Source: Microbispora sp. NBC_01189
Lineage (GTDB): Bacteria; Actinomycetota; Actinomycetes; Streptosporangiales; Streptosporangiaceae
Assembly (NCBI RefSeq): GCF_036010665.1
Contig: NZ_CP108581.1
Location: forward strand, 1,022,001-1,086,000
DNA length: 64,000 bases
Reading direction: 5' to 3'
Positions 17,101 through 26,158 of this stretch are shown here, piece after piece; within the stretch, counting starts at the first letter, position 1, and each line of letters starts with the position of its first letter. The notes below the pieces were generated by a model. It was not told the DNA's origin. It ran no database searches and saw only the letters and a list, made by a program, of their open reading frames with translations. The position numbers and the translations under genes were made by a program.

Positions 17101-18727
17101 GGCGGGTGGCCGCCATCGCGCCGAAGAAGTCGTTGTAGCGGTTCAGTTCGCGTTCGACCGGCTGGACGACCATGTCCTGCGCGAGGTGGTCCACCCGGCG
17201 TCTCATGTCGCGTTCCAGGCGGTCGCGTTCCCTGCCCGCGCCCAGGACCACGAAGTTCCGGCCCGCCATGGCGGAGAAGAGCCCGAGCCCGAGGACGCTG
17301 ATCATCATCAGCCCCACCCAGGGCAGCAGGGCCACGTCACCGAGGACCTCGGCCGGCGGCCGGCCCGCCTCGAACACGCCGTACGCCAGGATCGCGCCGG
17401 CCCAGGCCAGCCCCGCGGCGAACATGACCACCAGGAGGTACTGCCAGATCTTCAGCAGCCACCACCAGCCGGGCACCCGGTCGAGCGGCGGGGCCAACTC
17501 CGACAGTTCGGCGCTCAACGCCCCGGGCAGCTCGCCGGACCGGGACCGGGCGGCCTGGCGCACACCGTCGCACCACTGTTCCGGCATGCCGGCGGTGAGC
17601 CCGTCGGAGAGCGCCGTCACGGCGTTGTCCACCTCGGCGGGCTGGGCCGTGACCGAGCTGCCGACCAGGCCGCGGATGTCGTCCTTCACGGCCCCGAGGC
17701 GCAGGCTCTTGAGCGGATCGGGCCGCACCCGGGAGGCCCACCGCGCGTACGGCCACCCGACCCAGGAGACCGAGCGGACGCCGTAGACGTTCTCCAACGC
17801 CTCGCCGAGCGCGGAGACGCCGATCGCGTCGCAGAGGGCGTCGACGAGCGCGGCACGGCGCGCGCCGTCCACCGCCGGCTCGACCCGCAGCATCTCGGGG
17901 AGGTCCTTCACCAGCCGCGCCACCAGCCGGTCGAGGTCGGCTTCGAGCCGCTGGTAGGCCGCGCGCCGGGCGGTGACCGACTCGGCCAGGACGGCCTTCA
18001 GGCCCTCGACGCCCTCGCCGGTGGTGGCGGAGGTGGTGACCACGCGGGGGCGGGCGACGCCCTCGCGCCGGAGGAGGTCCTCCAGATCGCCCGCGCACTC
18101 GGCCCGCTCCTCCGAAGTGAGCCGGTCGGCCTGGTTCAGCACGAAGACCGTCACCGCGTCGTGCCCGGCCAGCTCCGCGACGTACCGCCGGTGGACGGAG
18201 GCGTCGGCGTACTTCTGCGGGTCGAGCACCCACACGACGAGATCGGCGAGCTGGATGAGCCGATGGGCCTCGGGATCGGTGAGCGCGCGGATCGAGTCGT
18301 GGTCGGGCAGGTCCAGCAGGATCAGCCCGTGCAGCTGGCTCTCGCCCCTGTCGAGGGCGCTGGCGCGGGCGAACCGGTGCCGCCACTGGATCTGCAGCCA
18401 GTCGAGCAGCGGGCCCGCGCCGTCGATGCCCCACACGCAGGCGTGGGTGCGGGCCGTGGTCGGCCGGCGCGCCCCGGTGGGGGAGAGCTCCAGCCCGGAG
18501 ATGGCGTTGAACAGGGAGGACTTGCCGCTTCCGGTGCCCCCCGCGAGCGCGACGACGGTGTGGTCGGACGACAGCTTGAGCCGGTCACCCGCGCGCAGCA
18601 GGAGCTGGGCCGCCTCGGTGATCAGCGCCGGGTCGACCCGCCCCTGACCCAACTCGACGATCTTGGCCAGGGCGGCGAGCCTGGACCCAAGCCCGTGCTG
18701 CGTTTCGGCGGTGCTGACAGTCGTCAT
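17096..18727 (-). CDS. Dynamin-like GTPase with two C-terminal membrane segments
   Basis: A 543-residue protein. The G domain has GGTGSGKSS (residues 63-71), a switch region ARRPTTARTH, DLPDHDS (G3) and NQADRLTSEE (G4), with TSATTGEG as G5. After an alpha-helical middle region come two hydrophobic stretches (LLVVMFAAGLAWAGAILAYGV and LPWVGLMMISVLGLGLF), then an amphipathic basic tail. It is probably membrane-associated at the cytoplasmic face. It follows a larger related GTPase and the two probably act together, as do paired bacterial dynamins. ATG 18727 is preceded by GTGAGGG. The start falls 50 bases into the gap after the upstream stop, and no function is proven. Confidence 0.8.
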   Translation of the reverse strand: MTTVSTAETQHGLGSRLAALAKIVELGQGRVDPALITEAAQLLLRAGDRLKLSSDHTVVALAGGTGSGKSSLFNAISGLELSPTGARRPTTARTHACVWGIDGAGPLLDWLQIQWRHRFARASALDRGESQLHGLILLDLPDHDSIRALTDPEAHRLIQLADLVVWVLDPQKYADASVHRRYVAELAGHDAVTVFVLNQADRLTSEERAECAGDLEDLLRREGVARPRVVTTSATTGEGVEGLKAVLAESVTARRAAYQRLEADLDRLVARLVKDLPEMLRVEPAVDGARRAALVDALCDAIGVSALGEALENVYGVRSVSWVGWPYARWASRVRPDPLKSLRLGAVKDDIRGLVGSSVTAQPAEVDNAVTALSDGLTAGMPEQWCDGVRQAARSRSGELPGALSAELSELAPPLDRVPGWWWLLKIWQYLLVVMFAAGLAWAGAILAYGVFEAGRPPAEVLGDVALLPWVGLMMISVLGLGLFSAMAGRNFVVLGAGRERDRLERDMRRRVDHLAQDMVVQPVERELNRYNDFFGAMAATRR

Positions 18728-18776
18728 CGATCCCTCACCGTCGGTGCCTGGGGCGTCCCGGGCCGGATGGGCTCCG

Positions 18777-20840
18777 TCATCGTGCGACCTCAAGGGTGTA
18801 CGTCGCCTGGTAGAGCCGCGTCGCCGCGGCCTCGTCCGGTATGCCCGCGCTGTCGAGGGCGTCGACGTACCTGAGGGTCTCCTCGTCGAAGAGCAGGCCG
18901 ATTCTGGCCCGCAGGTCGCTGCGGGCCTTGGCGCTGATGCTGCGCAGCGACTCGGCCCCGAGCAGGCCGCGCAGCAGCCGCTGGGGCAGCGCCCCGGCGG
19001 CGGTGGCGGCCTGCGGGTCCGTGGCGCCGTAGCCGAGCAGGCTGATCATGAAGATCAGCGAGAGCGACTCCACGTCGAACGAGACCAGCTTGGCCACCGA
19101 GCGCTTGGTCACACCCTCGGTGCGGATCAGCTCGGTGACGTGCTCCTGCCAGGCGGCGACCGTCCTCGCGGTCCTGCGGGCGATGTCCTCCGGCGGACGG
19201 CCGAGCCCCGGAGTGGCGGCGAGCCGGTCGCCCGCGCCCGCGCGCTGCCGCCACCGGGTCACGACCTCCTCGGCGGCCCGCTCGACGGCCGAGGTGACCA
19301 GGGATTCGAGGCCGGTGCGGATCGCGGCCTTCAGCCCGCGGACCCGCTCGGGACCCTGGTGCTGGCCCTTGGCGCCGCGGCGCAGCTGCAGTGTGCGCAT
19401 GAGGTCGCCGGAACCGGCGAAGTCCTGCCACCGCGCGAGCACCTCGCCCCGCAGCAGCGAGCCGTCCCGGGTCGCCTCGTCGATCTCCGTGAGCGCCCCC
19501 ATGTACGCCGCGTCCACGTCGGAGCGCAGGTCGGCGCGCAGCGCGACCTGGGTCTCCAGGTGCCGGGCCAGCGCGGGCAGGCGGGTGCGGAAGCTGTTGA
19601 GCACGCCGTTCAGCGTCGTCCGTACGGCCTCCTCCCGCCGGTCGTCGTCGATGGACAGCCCGGTCAGCCACATTCGCAGCTCGGCGATCTCGATCTCGGG
19701 CAGCCGCCCTTCCTGGACGGACGTCTCGCTGATGACGAACCGCTCGACGTCGCCGAGGCCGTATTCCTTCAGCATCCGGGCGAAGTGCTTCATGATGACG
19801 TCGCGGGACCGGGCGGGCACCCGGGACAGCACGATGACCAGGCGCGCCCGGCGCTCCTTGGCCCGCCGCAGCAGGCCCCACGACGGCGCGTCGGCGTAGC
19901 GGGACGCCGTGGTGACGAACACCCACAGGTCGGCGGCGTCCAGCATGCGGTGCGCGATCTCGTGGTGCTCCTCCACGACCGAGTCGATGTCGGGCGTGTC
20001 GAGCAGGGCCACCCCCGCGGGCATCGACGGGCTCGGCACCAGGACGACGCCGCCGGGCGCGGCCGCCGCCGGGGGCTCGTCGAGCCTCTCCAGGCCGCCG
20101 AGGAGATCACCCCGCGCGTACCACTCGAGGTCGCCGGGATGGACGGCGAGCACGGGCGTGCCCGTGGTCGGGCGGCGCACTCCCGTGGCCGTGACCCGGC
20201 GTCCCGCGAGCGAGTTGACGATGGTGGACTTGCCCGCCCCCGTGGACCCCGCCACGACGATCAGGGCGGGCGCGGTGCTCAGGTGGACGCGCGGGATGAC
20301 ATAGTCGTCGAGCTGGGCCAGCACGGCCGCCTGCGCCTTGCGCGCGTCCTCCGACCCCGGCACGTCGAGGCCGAAGTGCAGGTCCTTGACCGCTGTGCGA
20401 AGCTGGTTGAGCGCATCCGTCAGCGCGGCGGAGACCGGCTCCGGCATCGGGATCTCGCGGACCTGGTCCTCGCCCGGCGCGCCCTCCCCGTCCTCGCCGT
20501 CCTCCGCGTTCTCACCGTTCTCCGTGCCGGCCGCGCCCGCCTCGGCTTCCGGGTCGGCCTCGGCTTCCGGGTCCGCGTCGTCCGCCGGGTCCGCGTCGTC
20601 CGCGGCGCCGTTCTCCGTGTCGTCCTCGGCGCCGGGGATCTCGGACGGGGCGTCGTGGGTCGTGGGCTCCGGGTCGCCGGGCCGCAGGACGGGACCGGCA
20701 TCGCGGAGCTGGGGAAACGCGACCGTCCGCTCCCCGGGCGACTCGGGTGGCGGATCCCCGGCGCCCGGCTCGTCGGTCACGGTCTCGCTCGGACCCGCAC
20801 CGGTCCCGTGGTCGGGCGTCTTCCTGGCTGCCGATCTCAC
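18777..20840 (-). CDS. Dynamin-like GTPase with acidic low-complexity N-terminus
   Basis: A 687-residue protein. Residues 1-130 are disordered and acidic with short repeats (DPADDADPEAEADPEAEAG). The G domain starts near residue 190 with AGSTGAGKSTIVNSLAG, a GVRRPTTGTPV switch and LLDTPDIDSV; no NKxD-type G4 motif is evident (VIVLSRVPARSRD occupies its place). The remaining about 350 residues are helical with a weak hydrophobic patch near 590 (LIFMISLLGYGA). Its GTG start overlaps the stop of cysG by four bases, and the second GTPase follows, so the three form one operon. Pairs such as IniA/IniC offer a rough family parallel. Confidence 0.78.
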   Translation of the reverse strand: MRSAARKTPDHGTGAGPSETVTDEPGAGDPPPESPGERTVAFPQLRDAGPVLRPGDPEPTTHDAPSEIPGAEDDTENGAADDADPADDADPEAEADPEAEAGAAGTENGENAEDGEDGEGAPGEDQVREIPMPEPVSAALTDALNQLRTAVKDLHFGLDVPGSEDARKAQAAVLAQLDDYVIPRVHLSTAPALIVVAGSTGAGKSTIVNSLAGRRVTATGVRRPTTGTPVLAVHPGDLEWYARGDLLGGLERLDEPPAAAAPGGVVLVPSPSMPAGVALLDTPDIDSVVEEHHEIAHRMLDAADLWVFVTTASRYADAPSWGLLRRAKERRARLVIVLSRVPARSRDVIMKHFARMLKEYGLGDVERFVISETSVQEGRLPEIEIAELRMWLTGLSIDDDRREEAVRTTLNGVLNSFRTRLPALARHLETQVALRADLRSDVDAAYMGALTEIDEATRDGSLLRGEVLARWQDFAGSGDLMRTLQLRRGAKGQHQGPERVRGLKAAIRTGLESLVTSAVERAAEEVVTRWRQRAGAGDRLAATPGLGRPPEDIARRTARTVAAWQEHVTELIRTEGVTKRSVAKLVSFDVESLSLIFMISLLGYGATDPQAATAAGALPQRLLRGLLGAESLRSISAKARSDLRARIGLLFDEETLRYVDALDSAGIPDEAAATRLYQATYTLEVAR

Positions 20841-22069
20841 GGGACCCGCTCCGCTCGCACCATTTCGATCTCCTGGCCGACCTTGACGACCTCGCCGACG
20901 ATCACGATCGCCGGAGGCCGCACTCCGGCCGCGGTCACCCGTTCCGCCACCGTCGACAAGGTGGCGGTAACGGCTCGCTGGGTCGGAAGAGTACCGTCCT
21001 GTACCACCATCACGGGCGTTTCCGGCGAACGTCCGTCTCGAAGCAGCGCCTCGGCGATCTCCTTGATCCGTTCGACCGCCATCAGAAGTATCAGGGTTCC
21101 CTCGGATCGCGCCAGGCCGGGCCAGTCGACGGTGGACCTCGGGTCACCGGGCGCGACGTGCACCGAGACGACGCGGAACTCCTGGCTCACACCGCGATGG
21201 GTGACCGGCACCCCCGCCGCGCCGGGGACCGCGACCGCGCTGGTGATCCCGGGCACCACGGTCACCGGAATCCCCGCGCGGGCGCAGGCGATCATCTCCT
21301 CGCCGCCCCGGCCGAAGACGAACGGATCGCCGCCCTTGAGCCGTACGACGAACCTGCCCATCCGGGCGTGCTCGACGAGCAGTTCGTTGATCTTCTCCTG
21401 GGACAGCGACCGGCCGTACGGGACCTTCGCGGCGTCGATCAGCTCGACATCGGGGGAAAGCTCGTCCAGGAGGGCCCGCGGCGCCAGGCGGTCGGCCACC
21501 ACAACGTCGGCCTGGGCCAGAAGCTGGCGGCCGCGCACCGTGATCAGGCCGGGGTCGCCGGGGCCGCCGCCGACCAGGGCCACCCCGACCGGCCTGGTGC
21601 GGTGCCGCCGGGCGTCGACGGTGCCGTCCCTGAGCGCGCCGACGATGGCGTCGCGGATTCCCGCCGCACGCCGGGGGTCGCCGCCCGCGGTGACCGCCAC
21701 GCCGATCTCGTCCACCCGGCCGTGCGCGGGGGTCCAGGCGGCGGAGGCGTCCTTGTCATCCGCCCGGACGCACCAGATGCGCTTGGCCTCGGCCTCGGCG
21801 GCGACCGCGGTGTTGACCTCGCGGTGGTCGGTGCAGACGTGCACGAGCCACGCACCGTCGCAATCGCCGACCTGATACGGACGCCGCTCCCAGGTCACCC
21901 GCCCGGCGGCGATGAGATCGTCCAGCGCGGGGGTCACACCGGGCGAGATCAGGGTGACGGAGGCTCCCGCGTCGAGCAGCGCGGGGATCCGCCTCTGGGC
22001 GACGCGTCCGCCGCCGACCACGAGCACACGCCGCCCGTCGAGGCGGAGGCCGAGCAGGTAGGGCGCCAT
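20837..22069 (-). CDS. cysG: Siroheme synthase-type fusion: precorrin-2 dehydrogenase plus uroporphyrinogen-III C-methyltransferase
   Basis: A 410-residue two-domain enzyme. Residues 1-150 form the CysG N-terminal NAD-dependent precorrin-2 dehydrogenase domain (GRRVLVVGGGRVAQRRIPALL). Residues 160-400 form the SAM-dependent uroporphyrinogen-III methyltransferase (VALVGGGPGDPGLITVRG, VVRLKGGDPFVFGRGGEE, VVPGITSAVAVPGAAGVP). Together they make precorrin-2 and sirohydrochlorin, the branch point to siroheme and cobalamin, matching the neighbouring chelatase and cobT. A GAGACTGAGG ribosome site precedes ATG 22069. The central ferrochelatase part of E. coli CysG may be supplied by the CbiX-like protein at 23374. 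Confidence 0.94.
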   Translation of the reverse strand: MAPYLLGLRLDGRRVLVVGGGRVAQRRIPALLDAGASVTLISPGVTPALDDLIAAGRVTWERRPYQVGDCDGAWLVHVCTDHREVNTAVAAEAEAKRIWCVRADDKDASAAWTPAHGRVDEIGVAVTAGGDPRRAAGIRDAIVGALRDGTVDARRHRTRPVGVALVGGGPGDPGLITVRGRQLLAQADVVVADRLAPRALLDELSPDVELIDAAKVPYGRSLSQEKINELLVEHARMGRFVVRLKGGDPFVFGRGGEEMIACARAGIPVTVVPGITSAVAVPGAAGVPVTHRGVSQEFRVVSVHVAPGDPRSTVDWPGLARSEGTLILLMAVERIKEIAEALLRDGRSPETPVMVVQDGTLPTQRAVTATLSTVAERVTAAGVRPPAIVIVGEVVKVGQEIEMVRAERVP

Positions 22070-22186
22070 GACCTCAGTCTCCCTGTTGCGTCAAGGGTGC
22101 ATGGTTAGGAGGCAAACCTACCCGCTGGGCTCCGGCCGCATTCACCGGACGAGACCGGCGGGGCCGCGGGCGGGCCGTCCACCGGC

Positions 22187-23272
22187 TCAATCGCTCTTGT
22201 CCGCCACGCCGGCGGAGTCGAAGGTGGCGACCTCGTGCATCACCCGTGCCGCCGCGCTGACAAGAGGGTGGGCGAGCAGGCCGCCGGTGCCCTCCCCGAG
22301 GCGGAGCCGCAGATCGACCAGGGGCTCCAGGCCCAGGTGCGTCAGCGCCACCGCGTGCCCGGGCTCCGCCGACCGGTGCCCGGCCAGGCAGTATCCGACG
22401 GTGTCCGGGGCGAGCGCGCTCGCGGCCAGGGCCGCGGCTCCGGCGATCACCCCGTCGAGGATCACCGGCACCCGGGCCGCGGCGGCGCCGATCACGAAAC
22501 CCGCGATCGCCGCGTGCTCCAGCCCGCCGACCGCCGCGAGCACGCGCAGCGCGGCGTCCGGGCCGCCGGGTACGGCCTCCGCCTCGGCGATCCCGTTGAC
22601 CCGCAGGCCACGGCGGACGATCTCGATCTTGTGCTGGTAGGTGGCGTCGTCTACGCCGGTGCCCCGCCCGGTGACCCCGGCGGCCTCCCTGCCCGTGAAG
22701 GCGCAGATCAGGGCGGCCGAGGCGGTGGTGTTCGCGATGCCCATGTCGCCGGTCACCAGGCACCGCGCGCCCGCGGCGACGAGATCGCGGGCGACCTCGG
22801 CGCCGGCTGTCAGGGCCGCGGTCGCCTGTTCCCGCGTCATCGCCGGGCCCCGGGACAGGTCGGCCGTGCCGTACGCGACCTTGCGGACGAGCAGTCCGTC
22901 GGCGGGAGTCAGGTCGGCCGCGACGCCCACGTCCACCACGGTCACCGACGCGCCCACCTGCGCGGCGAAGGCGTTGGCGACCGCTCCCCCGGCGGCGAAG
23001 TTGGCCACCATCTGCGCGGTGACCTCCTGCGGCCAGGGGGTCACCCCCTGCGCGTGCACGCCGTGGTCCGCCGCGAAGATCGCCAGGGCGGCCGGGGCGG
23101 GGAGCGGCGGCGGGCAGGCGCCCGCGATGCCGGCCAGCCGGACCGCGACGTCCTCCAGGACGCCCAGAGAGCCGCTCGGCTTGGTGAGCCGGTCCTGGTG
23201 CGCCCGGGCCTCCGCCATCGGGCCGGGCTCGACCGGCCGGACGGCGCCGAGCGTCTCGCCGAGGGACGTCAT
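22187..23272 (-). CDS. cobT: Nicotinate-nucleotide--dimethylbenzimidazole phosphoribosyltransferase CobT
   Basis: A 361-residue enzyme that makes alpha-ribazole phosphate for the lower ligand of cobalamin. Family blocks are present: RLTKPSGSLGVLEDVAVRLAGI near the N-terminus, IFAADHGV, GDMGIANTTASAAL, GRGTGVDDATYQHKIEIV, and the C-terminal LRLGEGTGGLLAHPLV with the catalytic Glu. The ATG at 23272 is chosen because GGAGAGAGAG precedes it and homologues begin there. It lies between cbiX and cysG in a one-directional cobalamin/siroheme block with gaps of about 100 bases. Confidence 0.95.
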   Translation of the reverse strand: MTSLGETLGAVRPVEPGPMAEARAHQDRLTKPSGSLGVLEDVAVRLAGIAGACPPPLPAPAALAIFAADHGVHAQGVTPWPQEVTAQMVANFAAGGAVANAFAAQVGASVTVVDVGVAADLTPADGLLVRKVAYGTADLSRGPAMTREQATAALTAGAEVARDLVAAGARCLVTGDMGIANTTASAALICAFTGREAAGVTGRGTGVDDATYQHKIEIVRRGLRVNGIAEAEAVPGGPDAALRVLAAVGGLEHAAIAGFVIGAAAARVPVILDGVIAGAAALAASALAPDTVGYCLAGHRSAEPGHAVALTHLGLEPLVDLRLRLGEGTGGLLAHPLVSAAARVMHEVATFDSAGVADKSD

Positions 23273-23373
23273 GCTCTCTCTCCTCGCTTCGTCGCGGCAC
23301 CGCCGCGACCGACCACCACGCGGGCCACCGTGCGGGGCCACCGCGCGGGACCACCGCGCCGGGCAAGGCCGGG

Positions 23374-24588
23374 CTACACCGCGCTGGCCACTCCGGGCTG
23401 GGTGAGCGGTCCGTCCGGTGAACCGCCGCGGATCTCCGTGACGGCCTTGGCGTGGCCGGTCGCGCCGATCATGGTATCGGTCTCGGCGGCGGCCTCCGTC
23501 CTGACGTCGAACGCCTCGGCATCGAACGTCTCAGCGTCGAACGCGTCAGCGTGGAAGGACTCGGCGTCGAACGCCTCCGGCGAGAGCACCTCGCCGTCGA
23601 ATGTCTCCGCTTCGAGAGCGTCGACGTCGAACTCCACATCGAGTGCGTCGGCGTCGAGCGTCTCGATCACGGCCACGTCCGGCCTCGCCGTCCCGATCGC
23701 GGGCACGGCGACCGGCACCACGACGGACGGACGGCCCGGGGCCGCGGGTGCCCGCGTCACGGCGGGGACCGTGACCGGCGCCGGGGAGTGCCCGGCGCCC
23801 GCGAGCGCCTCCTCGTACCGGTCGATGACCACGTCGGCGAGGCCCTCGCAGTCGCCGATCACCTCGGCGCAGCGGATGTCGAGCCCCTCGTGGTTGGCGC
23901 CGTAGGCGAGCGCCTGCGCCCAGATGCGTTCGAGGACGGCGCCCGCGAACAGGACGTACGGAAGGACGATCACGCGCTTCGCGCCGAGCCTGCGGCAGCG
24001 CTCCAGGCCCCCGGGCACGCCGGGGCGGGTGTGCGAGACGTAGGCGGTCTCCACGGTCAGCAGGTCGGCGGCGTGGGTCTCCCAGAACAGCCGCGAGACC
24101 CGGTGGACCTCGGCGTTCACGGCGGGATCGGTGGAGCCGTGCCCGACGAGGACGACCGCGGTCTCGCCCGGCGTGATCTCGGCGGGCGGCTCGTCGGCGA
24201 CGAACCGGGGCATCTCGGCGCGGGCGTCGGCGAGACGCTCCGCGAGCAGCCTGAGGACGCGGGGATCGGGCCCGAGCGGGCGGCCGAGGTCGTACTCCAG
24301 CGTCGGATGCCGTTCCTGTTCGAGGGCCATGGTGCCCGGGATGTCCCCGAGCGCGCGCCGGTCGCCGGTCAGGCTGAGCGGCAGGGCGACCAGGTGGTGG
24401 TGGCCCCGGGCCACCAGGGAGGCGATGGACTGGCCGAGCGGGGGGCGGGCGTTCGTGATGAAGCCGCCGCTCACCTCGGCGGGAAGCCCGTCGAGGCGGC
24501 AGCGGAGCCGGTGGACGAACCTGCCGAACTCGGCCACGCCGGTCTCATCGTGGGTGCCATGGCCGATGAGCAGCAGCGGCGGTTTCAT
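23374..24588 (-). CDS. Two-domain CbiX-type sirohydrochlorin chelatase with a repetitive acidic C-terminal tail
   Basis: A 404-residue protein. Two CbiX halves lie at residues about 1-125 and 140-265, each with a metal-binding His motif (LLIGHGTHDE and VLVGHGSTDP). Such class II chelatases insert Co or Fe into sirohydrochlorin, consistent with adjacent cysG and cobT. Actinomycete homologues usually end soon after the second domain. Here a Pro/Val/Ala linker is followed by about 50 residues of five-residue repeats (patterns such as AFDAE, TFDAE, ALEAE), then a short tail. The AGGGGAG ribosome site directly precedes ATG 24588. The metal and the role of the tail are unknown. Confidence 0.88.
   Translation of the reverse strand: MKPPLLLIGHGTHDETGVAEFGRFVHRLRCRLDGLPAEVSGGFITNARPPLGQSIASLVARGHHHLVALPLSLTGDRRALGDIPGTMALEQERHPTLEYDLGRPLGPDPRVLRLLAERLADARAEMPRFVADEPPAEITPGETAVVLVGHGSTDPAVNAEVHRVSRLFWETHAADLLTVETAYVSHTRPGVPGGLERCRRLGAKRVIVLPYVLFAGAVLERIWAQALAYGANHEGLDIRCAEVIGDCEGLADVVIDRYEEALAGAGHSPAPVTVPAVTRAPAAPGRPSVVVPVAVPAIGTARPDVAVIETLDADALDVEFDVDALEAETFDGEVLSPEAFDAESFHADAFDAETFDAEAFDVRTEAAAETDTMIGATGHAKAVTEIRGGSPDGPLTQPGVASAV
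23502..23670. repeat. 15-bp imperfect tandem repeats coding for the CbiX pentapeptide tail
   Basis: About eleven degenerate copies of a 15-bp unit resembling GCGTCGAACGCCTCG. On the coding strand they give five-residue units of the form [A/T/S/V]-[F/L]-[D/E/H/S]-[A/G/P/V]-[D/E]. The variation is mostly at third positions and at the first residue of each unit, as expected of an old, in-frame minisatellite. Confidence 0.8.
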
Positions 24589-24935
24589 CTAATCGATCTC
24601 CCCTGCGTTGACCTGCGTGTCGTTCACGATCCCCCGCTCTCCCCGATTCCCCGCCCCCACCACGGTGCCCGCGCTCACCGGTCGTGCCGGGCGTGCCGTG
24701 GGCGGGGTGCCGGGCACGCGTGACGGCGGGCGCTTCCTCGTCGTAGGAGTCGCTCGTTCTCGCCTCCGCTCAGTGCCGGTCCGCTCACCGCCGGTCCGCT
24801 CCGGGCGTCCGGCGGCCCGGCCGGGCCGTCGCCCCCGCCGGCCGGCGGGACGCTCTGGCAGGCGAGAATAACCTTTGGGCCCCAATCATGGAGGTCTCTT
24901 GACCGGAGGGCCCAGGGTCTAGGGCGATTCTTTAC
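24589..24935. other. Non-coding gap upstream of cbiX with a short tandem repeat
   Basis: About 350 very GC-rich bases between the tandem-GNAT stop and cbiX, both on the minus strand. It contains a 15-bp direct repeat (GAGCGGACCGGC plus three variable bases, two and a half copies, 24769-24801). I looked for the conserved cores of a cobalamin riboswitch and did not find them. A promoter for the cbiX-cobT block is likely here but I cannot place it with confidence. Confidence 0.5.
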
Positions 24936-26024
24936 CTAATGCCATGAAATTTCCCCGGTGAGGATGCTGAAGATCACGGCGTCGGCCCAGCCTCCCGGCA
25001 CGGGCAGCGCCTGCCGCATGATGCCCTCCTCGATGAACCCGGCCTTCCTCGCGACCGCCTGGCTGGCCCGGTTGCCCGTCGCCACCAGCAGGTGGACCCG
25101 GTGGAACCCGAGATCGAACAGGTGCGCGGTGGCCATGCGGGCCGCCTCCACGGCGTACCCCTGGCGCCTCGCCCACGGCGCGATCCAGTACCCCAGCTCC
25201 GCGTCGCCGCGCTCGTGGTCCTCCCGCTGCACGCCGACGGCGCCCGCGAGCCGTCCCCCGTCCCGCGGCTGTATCGCGAAGTTGCCACCATAGCCGGGGC
25301 CCGGCGCGTGCGCGAGGCGGGTGCACCACTCCAGCGCGCGCTCCAGCGTGTAGCCCTCGGCCCACGGCATCCACCGGGCGATCTCCGCGTCGCCCCTGAC
25401 CGCGTCGACCATGTCGAAGGCGTCCTGCCGGGCGAACGGCCGCAGGACCAGCCGCTCGCTCTCGATCCGGCGGCGCGGCGCCTGCCGCTCGTCGCCGCGG
25501 AGCCTGCCGAAGACCACGAGGTCGTGCGGGCCGTCGTCCTCGAACCCGGCGCCGCGCAGCAGGCCCTCGCGGACGAAGCCGGCCTTCTCCGCGACCCGGA
25601 TCGACGCCAGGTTGCCGGCGTTGGCCCGCAGTTCGACGCGGCGCAGCACCGCGGTTCCCAGCAGGCGGCCGGCGAGCCCCCGCACCGCCTCGGTCGCGTA
25701 CCCCCGGCGGCGGTACGCGGGGTGCACGCCGTACCCCACCTCGGCGATGCCCGCGCCCCACTGGGCCTTGAACATGCTGATCGATCCGACCACCCCGTCC
25801 CTGGCGTGGATCGCCAGGTGGATGCCCTGTCCCGAGCGCCACAGCTCGTGCACGCCGTGCGCCAGCCACTGGCCGATCCCGGTGGCGTGCCCCGGCGCGC
25901 CGGGCGGCAGCGCGGTGGTGTGGGCGCCGTCCTCGATGATCGCCCGAACCTGGCCCGCGTCCCCCGGGCCGAACGGCCGCAGGATCAGCCGCTCGGTGTT
26001 GATCGTCAGCCGTTCGTCGAACAA
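24936..26024 (-). CDS. Tandem GNAT (RimJ/RimL-like) acetyltransferase
   Basis: A 362-residue protein built of two homologous RimJ/RimL-type GNAT domains (residues about 8-175 and 185-360). Each starts with ERLILRPF or ERLVLRPF and contains an acetyl-CoA loop (YRRRGYATEAV and ARRQGYAVEAA) and an ANAGNLASIRVAEKAGF- or ATGNRASQAVARKAGF-like block. Both copies appear intact. Targets of this family are usually ribosomal-protein or small-molecule amino groups; none can be assigned. It is divergent from the DUF2795 gene and separated from it by a stress-sigma-type promoter region. Confidence 0.9.
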   Translation of the reverse strand: MFDERLTINTERLILRPFGPGDAGQVRAIIEDGAHTTALPPGAPGHATGIGQWLAHGVHELWRSGQGIHLAIHARDGVVGSISMFKAQWGAGIAEVGYGVHPAYRRRGYATEAVRGLAGRLLGTAVLRRVELRANAGNLASIRVAEKAGFVREGLLRGAGFEDDGPHDLVVFGRLRGDERQAPRRRIESERLVLRPFARQDAFDMVDAVRGDAEIARWMPWAEGYTLERALEWCTRLAHAPGPGYGGNFAIQPRDGGRLAGAVGVQREDHERGDAELGYWIAPWARRQGYAVEAARMATAHLFDLGFHRVHLLVATGNRASQAVARKAGFIEEGIMRQALPVPGGWADAVIFSILTGEISWH

Positions 26025-26098
26025 CGCATCGCTCCATCACATACGGGGATTTTTCGCCCGTCGACGGTTAAGTAGGGCACGTCCTCACCGCTTTCGAT

Positions 26099-26122
26099 GT
26101 TTGGGGCAGGCGGTTCGGGTAC
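26099..26122 (+). promoter_or_regulatory. Stress sigma factor (SigB/SigF-type) promoter
   Basis: GTTT (26099-26102) and GGGTAC (26117-26122) are separated by 14 bases, matching the actinobacterial SigB/SigF-class consensus (GTTT, 14-17 bases, GGGTAC/T). It is correctly placed about 40 bases before the start of the DUF2795/eRF1-like operon, whose products belong to stress and ribosome-hibernation families. Confidence 0.6.
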
Positions 26123-26158
26123 GAGGCACGACAGTGACCCTAATCGGGAGGTGAGGTC

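Noticed and set aside
18663-21875. A 1070-codon plus-strand open frame opposite the GTPase and cysG genes
   Set aside because: It is the GC-rich antisense shadow of three well-supported minus-strand genes; its translation is low-complexity and matches no family.
24589-24630. A 12-codon leader ORF ending directly at the cbiX ATG
   Set aside because: It has a GTG start and a G-rich leader, but there is no conserved feature and such short frames are expected by chance.
24589-24935. Cobalamin riboswitch upstream of cbiX
   Set aside because: The context is right, but I could not find the conserved B12-box-like cores in order; GC-rich repeats fill the space instead. A covariance-model search would settle it.
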